Origin: Sipunculus nudus | Lineage: Eukaryota; Annelida; Sipuncula; Golfingiida; Sipunculidae | DNA length: 64,000 nt | NCBI GenBank assembly: GCA_026874595.1 | Contig: CM049317.1 | Span: 23,921,901 to 23,985,900 of the forward strand | Reading direction: 5' to 3' | Shown here: positions 11,657 to 22,389 of the stretch, piece by piece | Numbering within the stretch: position 1 is the first letter of the stretch | How the letters are laid out: every line of letters begins with the position of its first letter | Notes under the pieces: generated by a model | The model's input: only the letters and a program-made list of their open reading frames with translations | Told to the model about the DNA's origin: nothing | Databases searched by the model: none | Made by a program: the position numbers and the translations under genes

Positions 11657-11820
11657 TAACGTTGGATGGGCCATCAAGTTAAGGTGCGCCACATTAACTG
11701 TCTGAGGATGACGCCCGCACAAAGAAACCCGGCACCTGTGAAGTGTCTGTCTGAGCAAATCACCATGAAATGGGAGCATGAGGAGTGATCAACCTTAACA
11801 ATGTTATCAACGGCATGCCT
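11657..11820. other. Possible 3' UTR of the four-cysteine peptide gene
   Basis: Follows the proposed stop. GC content is higher than in the surroundings (ACGCCCGCACAAAGAAACC near 11710). No poly(A) signal is recognised before the CA/TA repeats that begin near 11830. Confidence 0.2.
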
Positions 11821-11829
11821 TGTTTATAC

Positions 11830-11835
11830 ACACAT

Positions 11836-11866
<31 letters not shown>

Positions 11867-11925
11867 GTTAACATATATATATATAGTTAAAGTTCTTCAC
11901 TTCAAACAGTATTTCATTTACAAGC

Positions 11926-12014
<89 letters not shown>
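11830..12014. repeat. (CA)n and (TA)n microsatellites
   Basis: A CA run at about 11832-11858 grades into TA repeats, followed by a longer pure (TA)n from 11928 to about 12013. TYR-ILE open frames over it are artefacts of the dinucleotide. Confidence 0.9.
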
Positions 12015-12018
<4 letters not shown>

Positions 12019-13130
12019 CCTTCTTACAGGTTCATAAAAGTAGGGTTTTTTAGTTTTTTTTTTCAAATATTCAATCATCAACATAATATACAAATGGTTA
12101 AACATTGCAGTTTTTATCTATAACCTTATTGCTTTACCACTGCTTACTTTACCAGAGTTTGAAGAGTTTCGCTATTAGGCACTGGCACAGGGCCAATAAT
12201 TGTGACAGACCAATGAGGGTCTGGTATGATATTGTGCATACAACAAGTTTTGAGAACGTGATTTAGAACTTTATATATTGAATAACAACTGCGGAAGGAT
12301 TGTTCAAATAACCATAAAATTATTCGTAGAATCGTTTTCCGTGCGATATAAAAGAACAATCTCAAACCTTGTATGGTTTTCTGCGCTAGTTTTGAAGTTT
12401 ATACTTACTTTCGACATTGGTTTCTTGTCAGAGCCGTATCATACGGTAATACATGCTAAAGCCTCATACAAGTTGGAATTTTAGAAATTTACTTTGGAGT
12501 TTCGGTAAGGTTATCAAACTCCGAGGCCAGACACAATAGGCCATTCGGAGTTCTATTTCCCGGAAAGTCTCAAATATCTCTTCTGACTGTTTCTTATTAT
12601 CAGTCGTCGTGGGGGCATCTCTAGTTTTCATTGCTGCTACCTGCTCGGTGATGATGGAGATCTCAATCCCCGCTGTACCTCCCATTAGTGGGAGTTGATG
12701 GTCAGTAACCATCTGTCGTGGGTCTATTATCATAAAGGATATTGAATTATCAAGCAAAGTAACTGGCTGGCCACAGCCTTCAGTATTTTAGCTAATTGGT
12801 TTGTGGGTCTGAGTGCAGGAGCATTAAAGAATTAAGTTAATTCGTACATCAACAAATTGTTACCTTCACTTTATTCCAACAGTTTAATGTCCTAACGTAT
12901 TCTAAGCGGTATAAAAGTTTATTAATTTATAATTAAGTTCAATTCTCTATTATTATTATTATTATTCTTGCACGTGCTTATGGATATATAAATTAATATG
13001 TCTATATGTTAGATCCATGTGCGTGATGCCTTAATTTCCACAATAAATGCTTTCATTCATTCATTCATTCATTTACGGCTTACTTATATCCATATAAGTA
13101 TATACTTATTCTATAGGTATATGTACAGTA
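12015..13130. other. Non-coding stretch, no gene seen
   Basis: Includes an (ATT)n tract near 12946-12964 and an ATTC tetranucleotide run near 13052-13074. A minus-strand frame at 12464-12757 has mixed composition but no motif I recognise. Confidence 0.4.
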
Positions 13131-13330
13131 GAACCTGTGAATAATGGACACTGACGTGACCGGACATTTTGTAAAATATAGGAGATGTATATTCTAGCGT
13201 AAACTGTAGTGATCCAAACAGAGGACACATTTTAAGGTAAAAGCGGTAGTCGCATTCCGACCACTACGATTTCTGGTTCACTAATGCCCTCCTTTTGCCA
13301 GGGGAACGGGGATTTTTTTATTTGTGTATC
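13130..13330. repeat. Dispersed repeat of the 'AATGGACAC...GGACATTTT' type
   Basis: Reads CAGTAGAACCTGTGAATAAT, then GGACACTGACGTGACCGGACA, in the style of the receptor-gap repeats common in mollusc DNA. A similarly styled block lies near 45140-45260 (GGTCGCTTTAATGAAGTGGTCG). The family assignment is tentative. Confidence 0.35.
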
Positions 13331-13799
13331 ATGTGGTCTTAAATTAAATTTGATGTTCAATGTGGGGGGGGGGGGCTCCTGGTTTTTATGTTTGCATGAG
13401 TGGTTTATTCATTGGACCATATTCCGATATGGAATATCTATCAATTAAAGTTAGTTACTTGAACCTTTCACTTTCAGAAATCCTAACCATCGTGTGAATA
13501 TGCGGGTTCCCTTTCCGTACATGTCAGGGCAGACGCAGTAGCTTTCTGCCATTAATATACTGTTGTACGCGAGGCCTTGTTACTACCGGTCCCGGGTGTG
13601 TAATCTTCCCCATTGCTTTGTCATAAAACAGAAGAATTCCCAATATCCGCACTCGCTTGTGAGTAACAAACGGTCGTGGGGCATAGCTTTCTTGTTATGC
13701 AGAACGCTTATCCTGGATAGTGGCCAACATAATAGGGCCCACTGAAGCATTTCCGTGACCGTGGACAGCGACGTTTGATTTCTCAGTAAATTAGTCTTT

Positions 13800-14170
13800 T
13801 TTGAAGGTTTAGTATAAATTTTAGCGAGGGTGTCCCTCGTGAAAGTGTGGGCGGAATCCGGAAGGCCCAAAATCCAAAATTGCCGCCATCCGCCATTTTG
13901 AAATTTGTTATTCAATGGTTTGGCCCACATACTGTTCAGTATTTAGATTATAGGGTTGTGAAAGTCGAGTAATTCATATTTGATTTCAAAATTGCTATTT
14001 GACCTGACCTTTTTAACCTTAAAATCTTAGATAACTGCCGATAGTTAGTAAAGAAATTCTTTTCTTTCAAACTTTTCAAATGACATTCATAATGAGGTCT
14101 AGAGATTTGTTCTCTGAATGTCAATTTGAGAATCTGGTGAGGTTGTGTCTCCCAATAGTGAGAGTGGAAG
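13800..14170 (-). repeat. Dispersed repeat family P, copy 1
   Basis: Reverse-complement match to parts of 16790-17430. Shared strings include the GGCGGCCATATTGGATTTTGG-like block with GCGGATGGCGG, the ATTCATATTTGAT stretch, and the end block GAGAATCTGGTGAGG...GTGTCTC. The two copies face each other about 3 kb apart. Confidence 0.6.
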
Positions 14171-16489
14171 CTGGAAAAGCACGAAATACAAGATAGCTAG
14201 TACATAATAATAATCTAATACATAATAATAATAATCTAATACATAATGACAATTACTGTTTCAATGTTGTAGCTTGAAGTATTGTTCAGTATATGGACCG
14301 CTATACAACCTAAGATGACCGATGATTTTAGCCCAAGGTTACTTTAGCCCAAGGTCATTTAGTCTTTAATCCTCCTTTGCTGGAAGTTCTAATCATGTCA
14401 AATTTTATAATATGCAGTAGAACCATACTAGAAATAGAGTGGTTATCTCAAAGGTGAAAAGGTTTTAAAAATTAGTCTTTCGGAAAAATTTTAGAAAAAT
14501 CTACTCCACGGCGAAGTAATTGCAATCCATCATATGTAAGCTGGGACCAGGCTGATTTAGTCAATTTAAGACACTCGAGTTCAAGTCTGTTTCCTACCAG
14601 TCCTAGTCTTTTGCAACCCGTGATGGAACCAGAATCTGAGTTCGAGCATGATCCTTTGGAATAGATGAAATGAATACAAATATATCAACATGGAAAACTG
14701 AAATGCCAATGTTTACTTCTACGTTTCTTAATGCATTCTATAAACTTTAATGTTTAATTATATATATAGCTTCATACAAACATATAAAGCTGGGTAAAGA
14801 CTAAACATAAGTGTTTTAGAAGAAATGCCTATTTTTGTACTTATCGTCTGAGGAAAATTATATCTGATTTCATTTAAACAAGAGACAGTATTTCTCAACC
14901 TTCGTTGAATAAAATTAATGCCATTATTTTAATCAAATGAAATACGATGGATATTTATTTTTAAGATAGGTGTTGTGTGTGGTGATGGTTTCTATGGGAA
15001 TTCTGATAAAAAATGTTTCAAAATCAATAAAAGTGATTTATATGCATACATGTTCAAGAAATAAGATGAACTTAACCTGCTTCTAAATCATAAAATAAAT
15101 CGAGATACGGAAATGTTCTCGGCTTGTAATTAGTGTTGGGGGGGGGGGTAAAAAGAGTGAATATACTGATATAAAAAAGAAATCATAGTATTATCTTATT
15201 GTTTATGTATTGTGGAATATGTCGCTGCAAAATAAAAATTATTATCAGAACCAGAATATAGATAGATGGACTGTTTGATGGTTGTGTGTCTGTACGGATT
15301 GAATAGAAAGACAGCTAAGGCCTCAGATTTATGCCACTGAACATTCTTTAAAGTATTTCCTTTTCCTCTCTTAATGGCTGTAACGCAAGGAACCCTTTGT
15401 TATGATTGATTGTGTTTCTATACCGGTCCATAAATGATCTTCCCTTATAAATGATACGATGTGAAAAAGGACAGTTTTAAATTAGATGTATACGACACTT
15501 GTATTACATTTAGGTTTGAATCTTTAAAATATTTTATATCCAATTTATTTTTTTGGAGGCCTCTTTATGACTTTGTACCACCATAATTTAAACTTTACAA
15601 ATAATACTTATGCACCTTCAGTTATTCTACAGCTTAGGAGCAGGATCCTTGAAAAGTATGATAAAATAGACACATTTCTAAATAGATTTGAATTAAAATC
15701 GCTGTAAAACTCAAGTGAAATTTTGCCAGTTGTATATCTCAATACTGAAAAACTATCTGTGTGAAATATTTGTGTGAATCTCAAATCAAATGTAAAGGAG
15801 CCTCGGGGTTTTCCTGAAAAATCACAATTCCGGAAAATTAGGGATGGGCAGGCAACTAGGTCGGTTTCCGGAATTTCAATCACATGAATAAGGCTGGTAT
15901 AAAAGCAACGAGTTTGCCGGAACTTCATCTCAGTATAGAACCTCAGCTACCGAAGGTAATGGGATAGTCTTTTGTGATTTAACCGGAAGTGACGCAGGTA
16001 CTTGAGGCGCGGCCGCCAGGTTCAAGAACAACATTAATTATACGTAGTTTAAATCTAGGGGAGTGACAATTGGAGTTCATGTGTAAGAATAACATTCAAA
16101 CTTTGACCCGGATTTCGATGAGTATGCTTTGTAAAAGGACTATGTTTCGAAACTTAAGGACTGAGACTTGGAACTGGATTCGATCGGCCTGGACTCCGAC
16201 TTTTACCTGACATTGCCGTAATAGACTAGGCGGCCATGACAGTCACCGATTATTTTCATATTAAATTCACCGAACAAATTCCACTGAGAAACGAACCATT
16301 TGCACCTATAGTGAAGCCATTTCATCAAATTGCAGAATTGCAGGTTAAACTATGAAAAACGAATATTTTTTTTATAATATTAGACAGTGTAATTTTTTTA
16401 TTTAAATTCAGGCTTTTATACTTTCCATACGCATTTCTTTATAATTTTTAAACTTTAATTATTTTTACATATATTGTGCATATACAGGT
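14171..16489. other. Non-coding stretch, no gene seen
   Basis: Contains an (AAT)n patch near 14202-14240 and a G run near 15136-15147. A 106-codon minus-strand frame at 15608-15928 (with the string GKPRGSFTFDLRF) has no signal peptide, known motif or splice borders I can defend; I leave it uncalled. Confidence 0.35.
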
Positions 16490-16655
16490 ACTTACAGGAA
16501 CTTATTTATGCTATTCTCCAAGGCCCATAAGATGGCGTCCGGTAGTGTGAACATGTGGAGAAAACCGGGAAAAAAAATGAACCACAAAAACCCAATCTCA
16601 TTGGCGTGCCAGGAATCGAACCCGGGTCGCCAGCGTTAAACCACTATTTTTTGTA
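16490..16655 (-). mobile_element. tRNA-derived SINE
   Basis: On the minus strand there is a tRNA-like part with a B-box GGGTTCGATTCC, preceded by a GTTTAACGCTGGCGACCC stretch. A conserved tail follows: GGGTTTTTGTGGTTC and CCCGGTTTTCTCC. A SINE is far more likely than a functional tRNA because no cloverleaf closes around it. Confidence 0.7.
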
Positions 16656-16789
16656 GGGATTTCCCAACTTAAACACAAGTCACATTTATAGTACACCGAT
16701 TTACTCCGATATGGAAAATAAACCTATTGTGGAGGCTCTACGACCGAATTAAAAAATAATAACCATTCTAAGCTAAAAATGGATGGCTA

Positions 16790-17430
16790 TCTTTGTTTGT
16801 ATGAATTACTCGACCAAAGAAACCCAGGAATCCACATACTGCACATGATCGCAGGTAAAACTATTGATACAGTAATTTTGAAAATGGAGCACAGGGCCAT
16901 CTTGGATTTCCTTATATTACGTTAACCGCCCTCACAAATATTTTAGAGAGACACCCTTACCAGATTCTCAATTTATAATTCAGAGAAACAAAATCCATTG
17001 ATACGCAATCACTAAACCTCATTTCGGAGGTCTTCCGTCAGGTTTGAAAAGAAATGGCCTTTTTGAACAAAAAATCGTCAGCCATCTTATGATTTGAGGT
17101 CAAAAGAGGTCAAATCACAAAGTTGACATCAAATATGAATTTCTAGAATGCGAAAACCTCACAATCTCTATATTGAACAATACTGTTCAAAAAATACTGG
17201 ACAAAAAATCGTCAGCCATCTTATGATTTGAGGTCAAAAGAGGTCAAATCACAAAGTTGACATCAAATATGAATTTCTAGAATGCGAAAACCTCACAATC
17301 TCTATATTTAACAATACTGTTGTTCAAACCATTGAAATAATACATTTCAAAATAGCGGATGGCGGCCATATTGGATTTTGGGCTCTCACGGAATACTCCC
17401 ACACTTTCACGGGGACACCATCGCTATTTT
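16790..17430 (+). repeat. Dispersed repeat family P, copy 2, with internal tandem duplication
   Basis: Longer copy of the family at 13800-14170. It contains a nearly identical tandem duplication of 134 bp (GTCAGCCATCTTATG begins at 17077 and again at 17211). The two units differ by only a few bases, so the duplication is much younger than the repeat itself. Confidence 0.7.
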
Positions 17431-17524
17431 TTTTTAAATTAACCTTCATAGAAGACAAATTTTCTGAGAACCAACTATCGGTGTACACGGTCATGGAATC
17501 CCTCCAGATGACCAAACTAAACAG

Positions 17525-17650
17525 TGAAAAATCTCACCTCGACTGAGATTCGAACTCATTGTCTCCCGTCTTTTTGCCCTATGTTATGTTCCTAGCCCAT
17601 TGAAGCCGGCGATGTCACATTGTTCTATCAATATATTTACATTTTGATTA
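17525..17650 (-). mobile_element. Possible tRNA-like SINE fragment
   Basis: On the minus strand, GGGAGACAATGAGTTCGAATC carries a good B-box (GTTCGAATC). Sequence upstream of it includes GGGCTAGG. No cloverleaf can be drawn, so it is not a tRNA gene. Confidence 0.4.
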
Positions 17651-18210
17651 AACCATATAATAGTAATGTTGTAATTGCCATACGGAGAACACATAGGGGT
17701 TAATTAAGAAGATAAGCGTAGTGTTATTTTTTTCTGTCACATATACTCTACATGCTGAATAGACGACTTAGAAATAAAACAATAAACACCAGACATTATG
17801 GTTTACATCAATGAGAAATTTTTTTGGTTGCTTTTTAATTTTGCAGCGACCTTTCAGAGGAGGCTCTTCAAAAATGAATTTATAGAGTTGTTTTCTGCCT
17901 TTCATTCTGCTAAGGCAGCTATTTCGCTGGCAAATGGTGCAGTTAATATTTAACAGTTAATTGATGTTCTACTCTAGGAACAGTGACTTTTGCCCACCGA
18001 GCTGTCCGGAGAGTGTATTTCATCATGAATGGAAAAGGACAGCCCCGTTCAATGACAGACCGGGCAACCTCAGGTAAGATGGCGTTTCTGTCACTTCCGG
18101 TGTAGTCACTGCAGCCTACCCCTACCCCCTTTCTGGTTAAACCCGGTAATCTGAAGTCGATTTTAGATATCCTTGGAGGCATTCAGAATCTGAATTATTC
18201 TTTTTGAATA

Positions 18211-18212
<2 letters not shown>
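17651..18212. other. Non-coding stretch, no gene seen
   Basis: No convincing exon or element. The minus-strand frame at 17943-18182 has no recognisable domain. Confidence 0.4.

Positions 18213-18284
<72 letters not shown>
18213..18284. repeat. (TA)n microsatellite
   Basis: A pure TA tract of about 72 bp. Confidence 0.95.
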
Positions 18285-18287
<3 letters not shown>

Positions 18288-18633
18288 GCCACGAAATCAT
18301 ATAGATGCTTTCCCCTGTAAAGTTGATACAGTCTGGTGTAATTAACAATGCTGACCTCTGGCGGCGATCATTACTATCTATTGCTCGCAATTTTAAGTGT
18401 CCTATTTCCTAAAATCGACAATTGGTTCGACATGAATATAAATCCGCCCTGTGCTATTTTAATAGTAATTTCAGGTCATGTTTATTCAGTGAAGTTGCTT
18501 AAATTAATGCGTATTTATTGGCAAATCTAACTTTATTTTTTTTTATTTTGAGAAATCGCAATCGCTTATGATATAAAGAAACGGATGTACTTGAGTTGTT
18601 TGTCTGTATTTTCAAACGTGTTTCTTGTTGCAG

Positions 18634-18710
18634 TTTTGAGGACTATATGTTTCTGCGCATGCTCGGGAGAATCCGACGATAAAAGACACATGATCGGATC
18701 TGCGATCCAG
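18634..18710 (+). other. Exon-like block, function unknown
   Basis: A 77-nt block sits between a good acceptor (GTTTCTTGTTGCAG) and a good donor (CCAG|GTAAAG). One frame is open throughout and reads ICFCACSGESDDKRHMIGSAIQ-like sequence, including a Lys-Arg pair. Another phase gives FEDYMFLRMLGRIRR then a stop. I found no neighbouring exon that joins to it, so it may be chance. Confidence 0.2.
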
Positions 18711-18869
18711 GTAAAGAATAGTCTGATTGATTTTTTTTGGAAGACCAAAAAAGAGAAGAAAAAAATGGTTCTCAGGTACTTTTTTTCGAAAACCAATGCG
18801 GGCGGGCGATGTTTTTTTTTTATCGTTTTGAAAGTTTCGATAAAAATGTCCTATGATCAGGAAAAAGCG

Positions 18870-20160
18870 TGAAAATGTAGAATTTTATGGCTAAATTCTT
18901 AAAAAACAACTATTCTGATAATGTGATTAATATTAACATCATTATGCTTAATTATTGAGTTAATGGTAGGAACAATATCGCTGTATGTTTATTCATGTTT
19001 GATATATTTTAATTTAAGTGTTGTACGTTATGACATAAATATGAATAACATCTTTTCAGTAAAATTAGAGTGAAACATTCTAAACATTATGATCAAATGG
19101 ATTGTAAAAAAATGGTTAGTTTTTACTAGTTTTTTATATAGAGGTCATTAATCATTTGAATCAGCATGACCATGTAATCATACCATTGTTTTGTGACACA
19201 GTGTTTATAAAATGTGTGAACCTATTTTTGTCTATTTATGATACAGACATGAAGATCTGTGTGTGTCAAATTCATCGGGAGTTCTTCAACAAACGAAGAA
19301 TATTAAACTAATCTTGCCGTGTAATCGTCTACCTCTCATCCTTCCTCTACCACCAATAGCAAAGAAAATCCAACCGAGACGCCGAGGATGTCTTTAGAAA
19401 TACCATCACCCCACTTAGGAATGGAAGTAAAGCCTAAATGGACATTTACGTGGGATATGTTGCAACTTTCAATCTTATTATAAAATATATTCCTTGTGTA
19501 AGGGACATGAATTGGACACCAAACCCGATAAAATAAAGTGATATGTAACTTTTACGCTGGCATTTATCTCAGAAAGTATCTTAAAGACTGCCGCAATGTC
19601 TGGACTGTAATTTAGTATACATTAAAAGCTCTAAAATCAATATATTTGCTAAGGCTGGCATTGCCAAATTGATGAAAACCAGTGATTGTTTTTCGGCTGG
19701 TCGGTGTTAATTAACAAATATTTATACAGTACGTATTTCTCTTTGTTGCTAAGTTCTGTCGGTGTTGCCATGGACACAGACTATATTCATATTACATACT
19801 TCTTAATTTGGTCAGTATAAATCTCCTTTATTCCCTCATCTTCGAATTGAAATTAAACAAATTATCTTTAGTTGTTTGTCTTTGTGTGTAATCTTTATAC
19901 CTGCAAATATGCTGGAACGAATGTTAAATTGCTGAGAGTGCTCGGAATAATGAAGTTTATTGTTTTTATTATATTTATCAGACAAGATATGTATATCTAT
20001 ATGAATTGTAATCATTTTTTTCAAGTGTCGATTCGTTTATAAATACAAAGGTAGGTAAGGTAGTGCTTTATAGACTGATATCAGTGACGTCACTCTCATC
20101 CGATTGTATACTCTGGTCTTTCGGGCGTGTCTATTCTTGTAGACTTTCTTAGCTCCACCG
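18870..20160. other. Non-coding stretch, no gene seen
   Basis: AT-rich sequence with only short open frames. No repeat family is recognised. Confidence 0.45.
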
Positions 20161-20229
20161 GAACCACACAACAAAGCAGCCACACACGATGTTAGAAAAG
20201 TTGTTTTATTCTACATTTGCCTGTCGCCC

Positions 20230-20400
20230 ATGTTTGACCAGGACCCATTCACTCCTGGGTGGAGAGGGCCCACCCTTGTGGTAAAGACTTTGGCAAGGAG
20301 TCTAAGCGCAGAAGGCAGTCAGATCGGGAGACGTACCCACAACCGAGCGGTCACGGGTCCAGTGCCCTAACCATTACGCCACCACGATCCACAAATATAA
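20230..20400 (-). mobile_element. tRNA-derived SINE
   Basis: On the minus strand, GTGGCGTAATGGTTAGGGC looks like a tRNA A-box region. It is followed by ACTGGACCCGTGACCGCTCG and a GGTACGTCTCCC stretch where the B-box region should be. It sits next to a G run at 20408-20419. Plus-strand open frames over it are spurious. Confidence 0.6.
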
Positions 20401-20419
20401 AGGTCCCGGGGGGGGGGGG

Positions 20420-21515
20420 ATTTTGTCATCATGCATTGTATACGAAATAATATATTTGATTTTTATTAAAGACCACATGTCAGACGTGTTTTGGACAAAT
20501 CATCCAAAATTGTACCTGCTCCATGCAAAGCGATCTTCGTGAAAGTTGATTATGTTCATTCTTCACCCGTATATATTTCGGAACTTGCTGACAATAGTGA
20601 AATATTCCTCTAGGAAAAATGTTTGAATAAGAGAACTTTTCAACATAAGTTGGCCGGGGTTTTCCCTGAAAAATAAACAATAGTTTATAAATATGTATAT
20701 GCAGAACCGAAATTCATGATAAATTTCAACAGCTTGCACATTCGAAGGAATAACATTGATTTCATCAATGTTTTATGACGGTTTATTTAAATTTTCTCAA
20801 AACACTTCTGATACTGTGCCCGGCTTTATATTCGCGAGGTTAAAATTTCTTGATTTTCAGGTTTTTATTAGTTTAGCGATAATTCACTCTTAACGAGGGA
20901 ATTTGAAATCCTCACAAACAAAAAGACAACAGTAACTGGAGCCTTAGACACCTAAGCTTTAAATCCTAGTAGAATATTGGTGGACGTGGATGGTTTACCA
21001 TCGAATTGTGACATGGGAGGGCAAGATATTTCGGAAATAAAATAAAAGTAGTAAAATAAAATATTTCATCCACAATTAGGTCACTGGCCAAGTATGGAGT
21101 TTCGTGTTCAACTAGACAAAATGGATTTGAGCTGGTTATCACTATGAAATAGTATCAGATCTAAAGATGCAAGATGGGGTCACATGACTTAATACTATAT
21201 AAATAAATCAATAGACGGAAAAGAACTATCCCAGTGAGTGAAATTTTGGATAAGGAAAGGAAGATTACATGTTCAATCCTCGCATGTGCTTCAAAGGCAG
21301 AAGGATGATTTAAATGATTTTAATAAACTCTCGTGTTTTAAACACAAGCCAGGATTTCTGGATTAATACAAAACCTGAAATCCTGAAGTATGAATAACAT
21401 TAAAGCAAGCTATACGCCTGTCTTGTGTGTATTTTTAATACGGTTTAAGGCTTGCTCTGTGTACATACACTTGAATTGTTGGTGATTTCCGCCGAGAAAG
21501 ATTTTTGATAACTTC
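20420..21515. other. Non-coding stretch, no gene seen
   Basis: AT-rich, without a convincing exon. No element is recognised. Confidence 0.45.
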
Positions 21516-21519
21516 TCTG

Positions 21520-21892
21520 TGACGGATGTATGAGCTGGTTTATCTACAAGCTCGTTAGTAAACAAAGTACACGCGTCTATGGTGACAAACAAATAAAAAA
21601 AACACAGATTAAAAAAAAAAAATAACACGTAAGCAAAGGTGTGCACATGTAATGGCATATGGGTGGAAGATGGAAAGGCACTAGTTGTAAAACGGCATTT
21701 GCAAACTTTGCAGTCAGTTGTCTTTATTTACTGTGTTTTGATAATGTTGGCGCCCCTCACATGTTATAAACACGTGGATATATACAAAACGAACATGCAG
21801 CCTGTGCACTGTTGGACTGGTGTTTTCGGGCCTATTTTATCATATGTTCGAGGGATAACCTTATGCAGACGTCAAATATAGGAATAAGCCCT
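21520..21892 (+). repeat. Dispersed repeat family R, copy 1
   Basis: Landmarks in order: GACGGATGTATGAGCTGG, TTTATCTACAAGC, AGTAAACA, ACATGTTATAAACACGTGGA, ACAAAACGAACATGCAGCC, and the end ATATAGGAATAAG. At least seven copies lie in the window in both orientations. It has no coding capacity that is shared between copies. Confidence 0.75.
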
Positions 21893-22217
21893 TTTAAACC
21901 CTCGAGCCATGGACCTTTCTTTACAAAATATGAGTTGCACGTGGGAGTTGGAATGTATAATGCGGCATTCACATTAAATTCACATCCTTTTAGCATAGTT
22001 TAACAAATTAAAGTGTGTGTACAAGAAACCTCTCTCCACTTAATCTTGGCAACATTAACGTGGGACGGATTGAGTTTTTTTTAATATCAACTGTCTGTCC
22101 AGGTTCCAGGTGAAATATCTTGAAGTACACGGTCTGGGTTAACATTTATTCTCACGCCAAAGCCGTAGCTCATTTTTTCCTTCACACTTAATGTATCTCC
22201 ACGGTTTCCGTTTAGAG

Positions 22218-22243
22218 CTTTAAAGTCTTTAAAGACTTTAAAG
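22218..22243. repeat. Perfect 26-bp palindrome
   Basis: Built from CTTTAAAGTC, TTTAAA and GACTTTAAAG; the whole 26 bp equals its own reverse complement. Confidence 0.9.
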
Positions 22244-22337
22244 TCAACTTTACAAACATTCTGACCCACTAAGATTGTTCCCTCACACAAAAAAGGAAAA
22301 CCTAGCAAGTTACCTGCAATATTTCGCGCGAAAATCT

Positions 22338-22384
22338 TTTGATCTCTTTTTTTCTCTCTTTCTCTCTCTCTCCCTCTCTCCACT
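22338..22384. repeat. CT-rich low-complexity tract
   Basis: Runs of CTCTCT and TTTCTC. The arginine/glutamate-rich minus-strand frame across it (22087-22395) derives from this tract. Confidence 0.8.
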
Positions 22385-22389
22385 TTTAA

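Noticed and set aside
11914-12105. Tyr-Ile repeat open frame
   Set aside because: Pure translation of the (TA)n microsatellite. The same holds for 18163-18390.
15608-15928. 106-codon minus-strand open frame
   Set aside because: No domain, signal peptide or exon borders; stops flank it at random-looking distances.
16590-16650. tRNA gene suggested by a B-box
   Set aside because: No cloverleaf can be closed; the tail marks it as a SINE. Same reasoning for 20230-20400 and 52335-52445.
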